Assembly (NCBI GenBank): GCA_903919165.1
Contig: CAIXHJ010000153.1
Coordinates: 1-26,990, forward strand
DNA: 26,990 nucleotides
Direction: 5' to 3'
Source of the DNA: an uncultured Holophagaceae bacterium
GTDB taxonomy: Bacteria; Acidobacteriota; Holophagae; Holophagales; Holophagaceae
Shown here: positions 21,301 through 26,990 of the stretch, piece after piece
How the letters are laid out: each line of letters begins with the position of its first letter
How positions within the stretch are numbered: position 1 is the first letter of the stretch
Notes under the pieces: model-generated
What the model saw: the letters and a program-made list of their open reading frames with translations, nothing else
The model's database searches: none
What the model was told of the DNA's origin: nothing
Translations under genes and position numbers: made by a program

Positions 21301-22089
21301 ATGACCAATGCCGCGCCGTCTCCCTATAGAACCCTTCAGGCCACAGCCAGGGGCTATGCGCCGCGCGTCCTCCAGGGCCGGGGGTGGGTTCTCGCGGGCC
21401 TGGTGGTGCTCCCCGTGGGCCTCAGCCTCATCATCTTCACTCTCGTCCGGATCAGGGGCGGGGACGCCAGCCCCGCCGAGGCGGTCAAGGTCTTCCACGA
21501 GGTCCTCGTGAAGATGATGCTGCCCATCATGGCCTTGGTGGCGGCCCCTGCGGGCATCCGGGAGGACCTGGAACAGCGGACCCTGCCCCTCCTGCTGGTC
21601 CGCCCCGCTCCCGCCTGGGCCCTGCCCCTGGGCAAGGGTCTGCCCTGGTTCGCCTGGGGTGCCCTCTGGCTCACCATCGCGGTTCTGGGCCTCCAGGTCC
21701 TCGGCGGTGATCCGAGCCTGCTGCCGGGTCGCATCGTGGCCATGGTGTGTGCCTGGTGGGGCGAACTGGGCCTGATGACTCTGGTGGGTCTCCTCTTCAA
21801 GCGGGGAACCCTCTGGGGCGCCCTCTACTTCTTCCTCTGGGAACCGCTGGTGCGGATTCTTCCACCCTTCCTCCAGCGACTCACGTTCACCCACTACATC
21901 GAAAGCCTCGCTGGCAGCCGGGCGAGTGAGGTCCATGCCAACCAGCTGCTGGCCCAGGAGCAGGTGAACACCCATCCCTTCCTCGCATGTCTCGCCCTGC
22001 TTGTCTTCGGCGCCCTTTGCTGGGCCCTGGCTGGATGGAAGCTGAACCGGACGCCGATCGGATTGGCCGGGAGTGAGGCTGAAGGGTAG
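21301..22089 (+). CDS. ABC-2 type transporter permease 2
   Basis: A 262-residue membrane protein with about six hydrophobic segments, among them GWVLAGLVVLPVGLSLIIFTLV, VLVKMMLPIMALVAAPAGIREDLE, WFAWGALWLTIAVLGLQVLGG and PFLACLALLVFGALCWALAGW. The REDLEQRTLPLLLVRPAPAWALPLGKGL stretch is a coupling region like that in ABC-2/Nos-type permeases. The ATG at 21301 has a GGGGGA ribosome site seven bases before it. The frame is also open upstream through the repeat to an ATG at 21109 overlapping the ATPase stop, which would add 64 non-family residues and is rejected as a start. It is the expected partner of ATPase 2; the substrate is unknown. Confidence 0.83.
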   Translation: MTNAAPSPYRTLQATARGYAPRVLQGRGWVLAGLVVLPVGLSLIIFTLVRIRGGDASPAEAVKVFHEVLVKMMLPIMALVAAPAGIREDLEQRTLPLLLVRPAPAWALPLGKGLPWFAWGALWLTIAVLGLQVLGGDPSLLPGRIVAMVCAWWGELGLMTLVGLLFKRGTLWGALYFFLWEPLVRILPPFLQRLTFTHYIESLAGSRASEVHANQLLAQEQVNTHPFLACLALLVFGALCWALAGWKLNRTPIGLAGSEAEG

Positions 22090-22114
22090 GGACCTTGGAC
22101 TGTAGACTAGGGAA

Positions 22115-23386
22115 ATGTCACAGTCCCAGCTCCGCACCGTCACGCCTGAGGGCACCGAGATCCTGATCGAACAGCTGCCTCATGTGAAGAGCTGCGCGGT
22201 GGGGTTCTGGGTGCGGCGGGGGTCCCGGCACGAGGGTCCGGCGGAAGAGGGCCTGGCCCACTTCCTGGAACACACGGTGTTCAAGGGCACCGAGGCCTAC
22301 CCCACGCCCGATGAGTTGGCGGAGGCCACGGATCGCCTGGGTGGTCACGTGGACGCCTTCACGGGCAAGGAGGTGGCCTGCTTCTACGGCAAGGTGCTGT
22401 CGGACCAGCTGCCGGAGCTGGTGCATCTGCTGGGCGAGCTGGTGACTGCCCCTCGCTTCGATACTGAGGAGCTGGTCCGCGAGCGCGGCGTCATCCTGGA
22501 GGAGATCGCGCAAAGCGAGGACCAGGCCGACGACTGGGTGAGCGAGCTGTTCTATGGTGGATTCTGGGAGGGCACCCCTCTGGCCCATCCCATCCTGGGC
22601 CGTCCGGAACAGGTGTCGGCCTACGGTCCCACAGAGGCCCGCGCCTTCTTCGACCACACCTACCGGGCCCCGAACCTGGTGGTGGCCGCAGCTGGCGCCA
22701 TTGAACCGGAGGCCTTCCGCGAGCTGCTCAGACCCATCCTGGGCAAGCTGCCCAGGGGCTCGGCTCATGCGCCAAGTGCGCGAGCGAGAACCAGCCCCTT
22801 CCTGCTGAACACGCCTAGAAAGGACCTCCAGCAGGCCAACCTCGTCATGGGCTTTCCCGGGCCGGATCATCTTTCACCGGATCGCGCCGCTGCGCATTTG
22901 CTGAGTCACATACTCGGCGGCGGCATGGCCTCACGGCTGTTCATGGAACTGCGCGAGCGGCGGGGGCTCTGTTATCAGGTGGGCAGCTACATGAGCCCCT
23001 ACGCCGATACTGGCGCGCTTCAGATCAGCGCCAGCTGCGCTCCGGCCCAGTTGCGGGAGCTGGTGAGCCGCACCATGGCCGAGTGCGCACGGCTCCGCGG
23101 GAAGGGCGTGGAAACCGACGAACTGGCCCGCGCCAAGCTCCAGGCCCGCACGAGCCTGGTGTTCAGCCAGGAGAGCAGCAGCAGTCGCATGTTCAACCTC
23201 GCCCACCAGGCCATCCATCATGGCGAACTGCGCAGCCTCGATCAGCAGATGGATGAGATCGAAGCCGTGACCCCGGACGACCTCATGCGCGTCGCCCAGG
23301 AGCTGCTGGATCCCTCCCAACTTGGCCTCAGTGCGCTCGGCACCCGGCGCGGCTGCGACATCCGACCGCAGGACCTGGTGGCCTGA
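22115..23386 (+). CDS. M16 family zinc metallopeptidase (processing-peptidase type)
   Basis: A 423-residue insulinase/mitochondrial-processing-peptidase homologue. The inverted zinc motif HXXEH is HFLEH with His49, Glu52 and His53; the third ligand Glu lies in the GVILEEIAQSED helix around residue 130. The C-terminal domain has the family's LSHILGGGMASRLFMELRERRGLCYQVGS substrate-site phrase. No signal peptide is seen, so it appears cytoplasmic or exported by other means. It follows permease 2 by 25 bp. A TAGACT at 22103-22108 only six bases before the ATG could give a nearly leaderless transcript, though co-transcription with the ABC genes is equally possible. Peptide or precursor processing near an exporter is an attractive link but only inferred. 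Confidence 0.93.
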   Translation: MSQSQLRTVTPEGTEILIEQLPHVKSCAVGFWVRRGSRHEGPAEEGLAHFLEHTVFKGTEAYPTPDELAEATDRLGGHVDAFTGKEVACFYGKVLSDQLPELVHLLGELVTAPRFDTEELVRERGVILEEIAQSEDQADDWVSELFYGGFWEGTPLAHPILGRPEQVSAYGPTEARAFFDHTYRAPNLVVAAAGAIEPEAFRELLRPILGKLPRGSAHAPSARARTSPFLLNTPRKDLQQANLVMGFPGPDHLSPDRAAAHLLSHILGGGMASRLFMELRERRGLCYQVGSYMSPYADTGALQISASCAPAQLRELVSRTMAECARLRGKGVETDELARAKLQARTSLVFSQESSSSRMFNLAHQAIHHGELRSLDQQMDEIEAVTPDDLMRVAQELLDPSQLGLSALGTRRGCDIRPQDLVA

Positions 23387-23421
23387 GGTCGTTTCCAGCA
23401 GGCATTTCCGGAGGACTCCGA

Positions 23422-23883
23422 ATGAACATGGATCTGAGCTTCCACCTTGACCGGCGCCCCGACGTGGAGGCCATCCGGGCCCTCTACGCCGCATCGCCCC
23501 TGCGCCGGCCCATCCATGACCCCGAGCGCATCCGTCGCATGTTCGAAGGTTCTAATGTGGTCATCTCTGCCTACACGGGAAATCGCCTCGTGGGCCTTCT
23601 GCGGGGATGGACCGACTTCGTCTATGACGGCTATGTCTGCGACCTGGCGATCCATCCAGAGTTCCAGAAGGCAAGTGTGGGGCGCCGCCTGCTGGACCTG
23701 GCCCAGGGGCTCGGCGAGGGCATCCAGTGGGTCCTGCTGGCTTCGCCTCTGGCCCGGGACTACTACGCCCACCTAGGCTGGGAGCGGGTGGAGGCCGGCT
23801 GGAAGTTGCCCCGGAAGGGGTGGAACCCGGGACCCATGGAAGCCTTCCAGGCCGAGCATGCCGACCTGGCGGCAAAGGCATGA
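23422..23883 (+). CDS. GNAT family N-acetyltransferase
   Basis: A 153-residue protein of the GNAT fold. Motif A appears as VCDLAIHPEFQKASVGRRLLDLAQ, with a Ser replacing the first Gly of the usual QxxGxGxxL acetyl-CoA loop, and motif B as SPLARDYYAHLGWERVEAGWKL. The strand before it, VVISAYTGNRLVGLLRGWTDF, is also typical. The substrate is unknown. The ATG at 23422 has GGAGG nine bases upstream. It lies 35 bp after the M16 peptidase gene and may share its transcript. A terminator-like hairpin follows. Confidence 0.88.
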   Translation: MNMDLSFHLDRRPDVEAIRALYAASPLRRPIHDPERIRRMFEGSNVVISAYTGNRLVGLLRGWTDFVYDGYVCDLAIHPEFQKASVGRRLLDLAQGLGEGIQWVLLASPLARDYYAHLGWERVEAGWKLPRKGWNPGPMEAFQAEHADLAAKA

Positions 23884-23899
23884 TCCGGTGGAATGCCGG

Positions 23900-23905
23900 T
23901 AGAAT
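23900..23905 (+). promoter_or_regulatory. Possible -10 box (TAGAAT) for rlmN
   Basis: TAGAAT in the context CCGGTAGAATGAA, 26 bases before the rlmN start, nearly repeating the box upstream of the yecH-like gene. Transcription would begin close to the G-run at 23909, at the base of the hairpin. Confidence 0.4.
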
Positions 23906-23908
23906 GAA

Positions 23909-23928
23909 GGGGGGCTTAGGCCCCTTTT
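23909..23928 (+). terminator. Terminator-like hairpin abutting the rlmN start
   Basis: GGGGC (23911-23915), loop TTAG, GCCCC (23920-23924), extended by two G-T pairs, followed by TTTTCTT and then the rlmN ATG at 23932. It has the form of an intrinsic terminator and could end the GNAT transcript. It also lies between the candidate rlmN promoter and the rlmN start and contains the only Shine-Dalgarno-like sequence (AAGGGGGG), so it may affect rlmN expression. Confidence 0.5.
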
Positions 23929-23931
23929 CTT

Positions 23932-25008
23932 ATGACTGACACCCGCGCCATTCCCTGGGACAGGCCCGCCCCCGAGCAGGAGGGCCCGCCCTCGGCCTGG
24001 TCGTTATTTCAGGAAGATCTGGAAGCCCTCGGCTGTCCGGGCAGCGCGCAGGAGACCTTCAAGCGGCTGCATCGTCCCTGGACCTGGAAGGACGGCGCGC
24101 CGGACCTGGGATCCAGCATCCGTCGTTGGTTGGAGAGCGTGGCGGACCTGCGCCTGCCCGCCATCGTCGAACGGCAGCCCTCCTTGGATGGATCCACGAA
24201 GCTGGCGCTGGAGTTGGCGGACGGCAGGCGCATCGAGGCCGTCCACATGCCCCGGAAGGTGCGGAATCCGCGCGTGACCTACTGCCTCTCCAGCCAGGTG
24301 GGCTGCGCCATGGGCTGCACCTTCTGCGCCACGGGCAGCATGGGCATTCTGCGCAACCTCCAGGCCGGCGAAATCCTGGGCCAGGTGTTGGCCTTGATGG
24401 TTGAACTCGGGCCTGATCGCGGGCACGAGCTGACGCTCGTGTTCATGGGCATGGGGGAGCCACTGCACAACCTGGACCACCTGCATCGCGCCATCCGCCT
24501 GATGTGCCATCCGGCGGGTCTGGGCCTAGGGAAGGGACGCATCACCGTGAGCACCTCCGGCCTGGTGGGCGGCATCGAGAAGCTGTCGAAGCTCGAACCC
24601 CGGCCCCTGCTGGCCCTTAGTCTCAACGCCACCACGGACGAGGCCCGGAGCCGCACCATGCCCGTGAACCGCGTCTGGAACCTGGCGCGGCTCCGGCAGG
24701 CCCTCGACGACTGGGGCCTGAAGCGGGGCGAGAAATTCTGTTTCGAGTACGTGCTGCTGGCGGGGGAGAACGACACCGAAGCCGACGCAGTACGGCTGGC
24801 AAACTGGCTGGGCGACCTGCGTCACGCCCACAACCTGAACCTCATCCCCATGAATGAGCATGGCGCCAGCGATTTCCGCCAGCCCACCGACGATCGCGTA
24901 CAGCAGTTCTCCGATTGGCTGAGGGCCCGGGGTTGCTTCGTCACCGTTCGCCACAGCCGGGGGAGCGACGTGCAGGGGGCCTGCGGGCAGCTGGCGAAAG
25001 GGAAGTGA
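23932..25008 (+). CDS. rlmN: Dual-specificity 23S rRNA/tRNA adenine-C2 methyltransferase RlmN
   Basis: A 358-residue radical SAM methyltransferase that methylates C2 of A2503 in 23S rRNA and A37 in some tRNAs. The iron-sulfur motif CX3CX2C is CAMGCTFC with Cys125, Cys129 and Cys132. Further landmarks are VFMGMGEPLHN, ITVSTSGLVGGIEKL, LALSLNATTDEARSRTMPVN and EYVLLAGEND. The C-terminal RHSRGSDVQGACGQL contains Cys351, which forms the covalent intermediate. This phrase and the absence of Cfr-specific features favour RlmN over Cfr. The length is normal. The ATG at 23932 sits directly after the hairpin with no classical ribosome site closer than about 20 bases. Confidence 0.95.
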   Translation: MTDTRAIPWDRPAPEQEGPPSAWSLFQEDLEALGCPGSAQETFKRLHRPWTWKDGAPDLGSSIRRWLESVADLRLPAIVERQPSLDGSTKLALELADGRRIEAVHMPRKVRNPRVTYCLSSQVGCAMGCTFCATGSMGILRNLQAGEILGQVLALMVELGPDRGHELTLVFMGMGEPLHNLDHLHRAIRLMCHPAGLGLGKGRITVSTSGLVGGIEKLSKLEPRPLLALSLNATTDEARSRTMPVNRVWNLARLRQALDDWGLKRGEKFCFEYVLLAGENDTEADAVRLANWLGDLRHAHNLNLIPMNEHGASDFRQPTDDRVQQFSDWLRARGCFVTVRHSRGSDVQGACGQLAKGK

Positions 25009-25060
25009 AGGGCAGGTTATGGAATCCGCAATAAACATAAAAATCACAAACTACAAATTG

Positions 25061-25170
25061 GCCACAAAGGGCAAAAAAGACACAAAGCAAAAAGGCAAAG
25101 TTGATCGCTGGAATGCATGCTTTCAGATTGGAGGCCCCAGATTTTTCGTGTTCTTTGTGCCCTTTGTGGC
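25061..25170. repeat. AT-rich inverted-repeat element of the CACAAAGGGCACAAAG type
   Basis: The 215-bp gap between rlmN and dut is far richer in A+T than the window average. GCCACAAAGGGC (25061-25072) pairs perfectly with GCCCTTTGTGGC (25159-25170), and the arms continue imperfectly inward for about 15 more bases. Sequences of this kind (TTCTTTGTGCCCTTTGTGG) recur between genes in many unrelated bacteria and are often mis-annotated as tiny proteins. The 82-residue open frame across it (ending FVFFVPFVAT) is such a case. The element extends to roughly 25210, close to the dut start. Confidence 0.7.
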
Positions 25171-25223
25171 AACCAGTCTTTTTCTCTCTGCCCCTCGGTG
25201 TTTTTGTGGTGAATCATTACTGA

Positions 25224-25679
25224 ATGCGCATTCCCGTCCACCAGCTCCCTCACGGTCGCGGTCTTGATCTTCCCGTGGCAGCGACGCCCCATGCGGCGGG
25301 CATGGACCTGCGGGCCGCCATTCCCGAAGGCGAGATCTGGGAAATCGCGCCGGGCCAGCGGCGGCTGGTTCCCACCGGTCTGGTCATGGCCATTCCTCCG
25401 GGCTTCGAGGGGCAGGTGCGGCCACGCTCAGGGCTGGCCCTGCGCCATGGCCTCACGGTGCTCAACGCTCCCGGTACCATCGATGCCGACTACCGGGGCG
25501 AAGTACAGGTACTGCTCATCAACCACTGCATTACGCCCTTCAAGCTGCACCGGGGCGAGCGCATCGCCCAGCTTCTGGTGGCGCCCGTGGAATCCTGGAC
25601 CTGGGTTCCCGCACCCAGCGTCGAGACCCTGGGCGACACGGAGCGCGGCGGTGGGGGCTACGGCAGCACCGGGCGGTGA
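25224..25679 (+). CDS. dut: dUTP diphosphatase (dUTPase)
   Basis: A 151-residue trimeric dUTPase, which hydrolyses dUTP to dUMP and keeps uracil out of DNA. The five family motifs are present: AAGMDLRA, RPRSGLALRHG, GTIDADYRGEVQV (with the catalytic Asp), RGERIAQLLVAP, and the C-terminal RGGGGYGSTG that closes over the active site. The length is normal. The ATG at 25224 gives a standard N-terminus, but no clear ribosome site precedes it, and the leader appears to derive from the AT-rich repeat. An upstream promoter is not evident. The product feeds the same dTTP pool as tmk at 3841. Confidence 0.95.
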   Translation: MRIPVHQLPHGRGLDLPVAATPHAAGMDLRAAIPEGEIWEIAPGQRRLVPTGLVMAIPPGFEGQVRPRSGLALRHGLTVLNAPGTIDADYRGEVQVLLINHCITPFKLHRGERIAQLLVAPVESWTWVPAPSVETLGDTERGGGGYGSTGR

Positions 25680-25712
25680 CTGGTTTCCCTGGAACGGTTG
25701 TTGAAACAGCTA

Positions 25713-25718
25713 TAGAAT
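25713..25718 (+). promoter_or_regulatory. Possible -10 box (TAGAAT) for the dienelactone-hydrolase-like gene
   Basis: TAGAAT within GCTATAGAATCTG, 25 bases before the ATG at 25744. The best -35 match at the correct distance is only TGGAAC at 25690. GGAGG at 25734-25738 is a clear ribosome site between box and start. Confidence 0.4.
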
Positions 25719-25743
25719 CTGATTCCCTTCAGTGGAGGTTCCC

Positions 25744-26502
25744 ATGCGTCGCGCAGCCCTCGCCCTTTCCCTCGCCGCCCTCCCTGTTCTCGCGGGCCAG
25801 CCGCTGACCTACGCCGATGGCTCCACGAAGCTGGCGGGCTACGTCGCCCGGCCCGCTGTGATCCAGGGCAAGGTCCCGGGCGTGGTGGTGATCCATCAGT
25901 GGATGGGGCTCACAGACCACGAGCGCCGGGTGTCAGACGACTTGGCCAAATTGGGCTATGTGGCCCTGGCGGCGGACATCTATGGCGAAGGCGTCCATCC
26001 CAAGGACACCGGCGAGGCTGGCAAGCTGGCGGGTACTTACCTTGGGGACCGGGCCCTCTACCGGCGCCGCATCGCAGCGGCCATCGAGCGGCTCAAGGCC
26101 CAGAAAGGCGTCGATGGTGGTCGCGTCGCCGTCATCGGCTTCTGCTTCGGCGGCTCCGGGGCCCTGGAGGCCGCCCGGGGGGACCTGCCCGTGAAGGGCG
26201 TGGTGTGCTTCCATGGCCTGCTTGGTGTGCCTGCGGATCAGCCGCCTGGGTCCATCACCGCCAAGGTCCTGGTCTGCCACGGGGCCGACGATCCCTACGT
26301 GCCCGCCAAAGATGTGGCTGCCTTCCAGGACGAGATGCGCCAGGCCAAGGCGGACTATGTCTTCGTGGCCTACGCTGGCGCCGTCCATGCCTTCACACAG
26401 AAGGAGGCCGGGAATGACAATTCCAAGGGCGCGGCCTACAACGAAGCCGCCCATCGCCGCAGCTGGCAGCACATGCAGGATTTCTTCAAGGAGATCTTCT
26501 AG
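25744..26502 (+). CDS. Exported dienelactone hydrolase family protein
   Basis: A 252-residue alpha/beta hydrolase with a signal peptide (MRRAALALSLAALPVLAG, residues 1-18), so probably periplasmic. The catalytic triad is readable: the nucleophile Cys134 in GFCFGGSG (the Gly-x-Cys-x-Gly elbow specific to dienelactone hydrolases), Asp in CHGADDPYVP, and His in GAVHAFTQ. WMGLTDHERRVSDDLAKLGYVALAADIYGEG is the typical strand-3 region. True chlorocatechol-pathway activity is unlikely given export and the lack of pathway genes; a general esterase role is more probable. The start ATG at 25744 has GGAGG five bases upstream, and the in-frame GTG at 25732 overlaps that site. It converges on the next gene with a four-base overlap at CTAG. 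Confidence 0.92.
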   Translation: MRRAALALSLAALPVLAGQPLTYADGSTKLAGYVARPAVIQGKVPGVVVIHQWMGLTDHERRVSDDLAKLGYVALAADIYGEGVHPKDTGEAGKLAGTYLGDRALYRRRIAAAIERLKAQKGVDGGRVAVIGFCFGGSGALEAARGDLPVKGVVCFHGLLGVPADQPPGSITAKVLVCHGADDPYVPAKDVAAFQDEMRQAKADYVFVAYAGAVHAFTQKEAGNDNSKGAAYNEAAHRRSWQHMQDFFKEIF

Positions 26503-26990
26503 GGCTTGGGTTCGGAGCGCTTCAGCAGCTCAAGCAGATCCTGGCTCCATAGCGCGGCCACCGTGTGGCTGCCGTGGCCTCGGGTCTGGGGGCTCAAAGG
26601 CAGGAGCACGGCCCGTCCCCTGGGTACCCGCCGGATCTCACGTTCGAGGATGCCCAGCTCCGGCGGGTTGATGAGGTCGTCCGCTGAGTTGACAGCCAGG
26701 AGGGGGGCCTGGATCCGCTCCAGACCTGGTCCGGGATCGTAGTCCCTGGAGGCCTCCAGGGCATAGAGCACGTCGTTGGCATCGGCGGTCTTCAAGTAAC
26801 CGGATACGAACCTGTCCAGGTTGGCGTCGGCCTTGGCCAGGGAAGGGGACTCTTCCTGGCGCAGCAGGGGATTGCTGCTCATGAAGTAGAGCACCTGGGC
26901 AGCTGTGCGCAGGGATTGGGGTTGGGTCTTGTAGTCCCCGCCGGACCACTGGGGATCCTGCCGGATGGCATCGATGATCGTGCGCCGCCA
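26499..26990 (-). CDS. Alpha/beta hydrolase of the MetX (homoserine O-acetyltransferase) type, N-terminus beyond the window
   Basis: The frame is open from the right edge down to a TAG at 26499-26501, giving 163 residues of a C-terminal region. It contains KTADANDVLYALEASRDYDPGPGLERI followed by APLLAVNSADDLINPPE, where the Asp of a catalytic triad is expected, and a later GHGSHT with the His. This is the pattern of MetX-like acyltransferases/hydrolases of the alpha/beta fold (WEASRDYDP, ADDxxNPPE). The nucleophile region lies outside the window, so enzyme and substrate cannot be fixed. Several family members of this kind are plain hydrolases and not methionine enzymes. The stop overlaps the convergent hydrolase gene. 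Confidence 0.82.
   Translation of the reverse strand, partial: WRRTIIDAIRQDPQWSGGDYKTQPQSLRTAAQVLYFMSSNPLLRQEESPSLAKADANLDRFVSGYLKTADANDVLYALEASRDYDPGPGLERIQAPLLAVNSADDLINPPELGILEREIRRVPRGRAVLLPLSPQTRGHGSHTVAALWSQDLLELLKRSEPKP

Noticed and set aside
25019..25267. 82-residue open frame with FVFFVPFVAT
   Set aside because: It is the usual spurious translation of the CACAAAGGGCACAAAG-type repeat and overlaps the dut start.

Overview
This is a 27 kb chromosomal stretch from a GC-rich Gram-negative bacterium. A heptose kinase of LPS synthesis, a prepilin peptidase and several exported proteins point to an outer membrane. Gene content and style suggest an Acidobacteriota of the Holophaga/Geothrix type, but that is an impression and no rRNA or other decisive marker is present. 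Most of the window is ordinary core and housekeeping sequence. There is no CRISPR array, tRNA, rRNA, prophage or transposase gene. Layout, left: 1-5.5 kb holds the end of an exported protein of unknown function (minus), a Trm112-like zinc protein overlapping the heptose kinase hldE1/rfaE1 (plus), a minus-strand pair (zinc-ribbon/GYF-like protein, then a secreted Pro/Ala-rich protein), and a plus-strand tmk-holB pair overlapping by one base. Layout, 5.5-11.7 kb: an inverted-repeat element, a YecH-like metal-binding protein, methylmalonyl-CoA epimerase, a convergent short CoA-racemase/transferase gene, a broken second copy of the epimerase 3' end, an MFS transporter, prepilin peptidase (minus), a periplasmic cyclophilin and a PlsC-like acyltransferase. 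Layout, 11.4-18.0 kb: a hairpin-rich repeat region, then a minus-strand run of a 7TM protein, dnaE, serine acetyltransferase and a small four-helix membrane protein. dnaE and the 7TM gene each carry an apparent frameshift at a homopolymer, which makes sequence error a serious possibility for both. Layout, 18.2-23.4 kb: a tandem ABC-2 type transporter locus (ATPase, permease, ATPase, permease) followed by an M16 zinc peptidase. Layout, right: a GNAT protein, rlmN, an AT-rich dispersed repeat, dut, an exported dienelactone-hydrolase-like protein and the end of a MetX-like alpha/beta hydrolase. The least expected observation is a family of hairpin-forming repeats. Copies lie downstream of plsC (11.5 kb), inside the 3' end of the first ABC ATPase gene (two 78-bp units at 19.15-19.29 kb, which add a 26-residue repeated tail to the protein), and between the second ATPase and second permease (21.12-21.25 kb). 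Paired positions change together between copies, so the folded shape appears to be conserved. The second is the epimerase/racemase block, where a lower-GC gene sits between an intact epimerase gene and the 3' remnant of a diverged copy, as expected after acquisition of a foreign or recombined segment.
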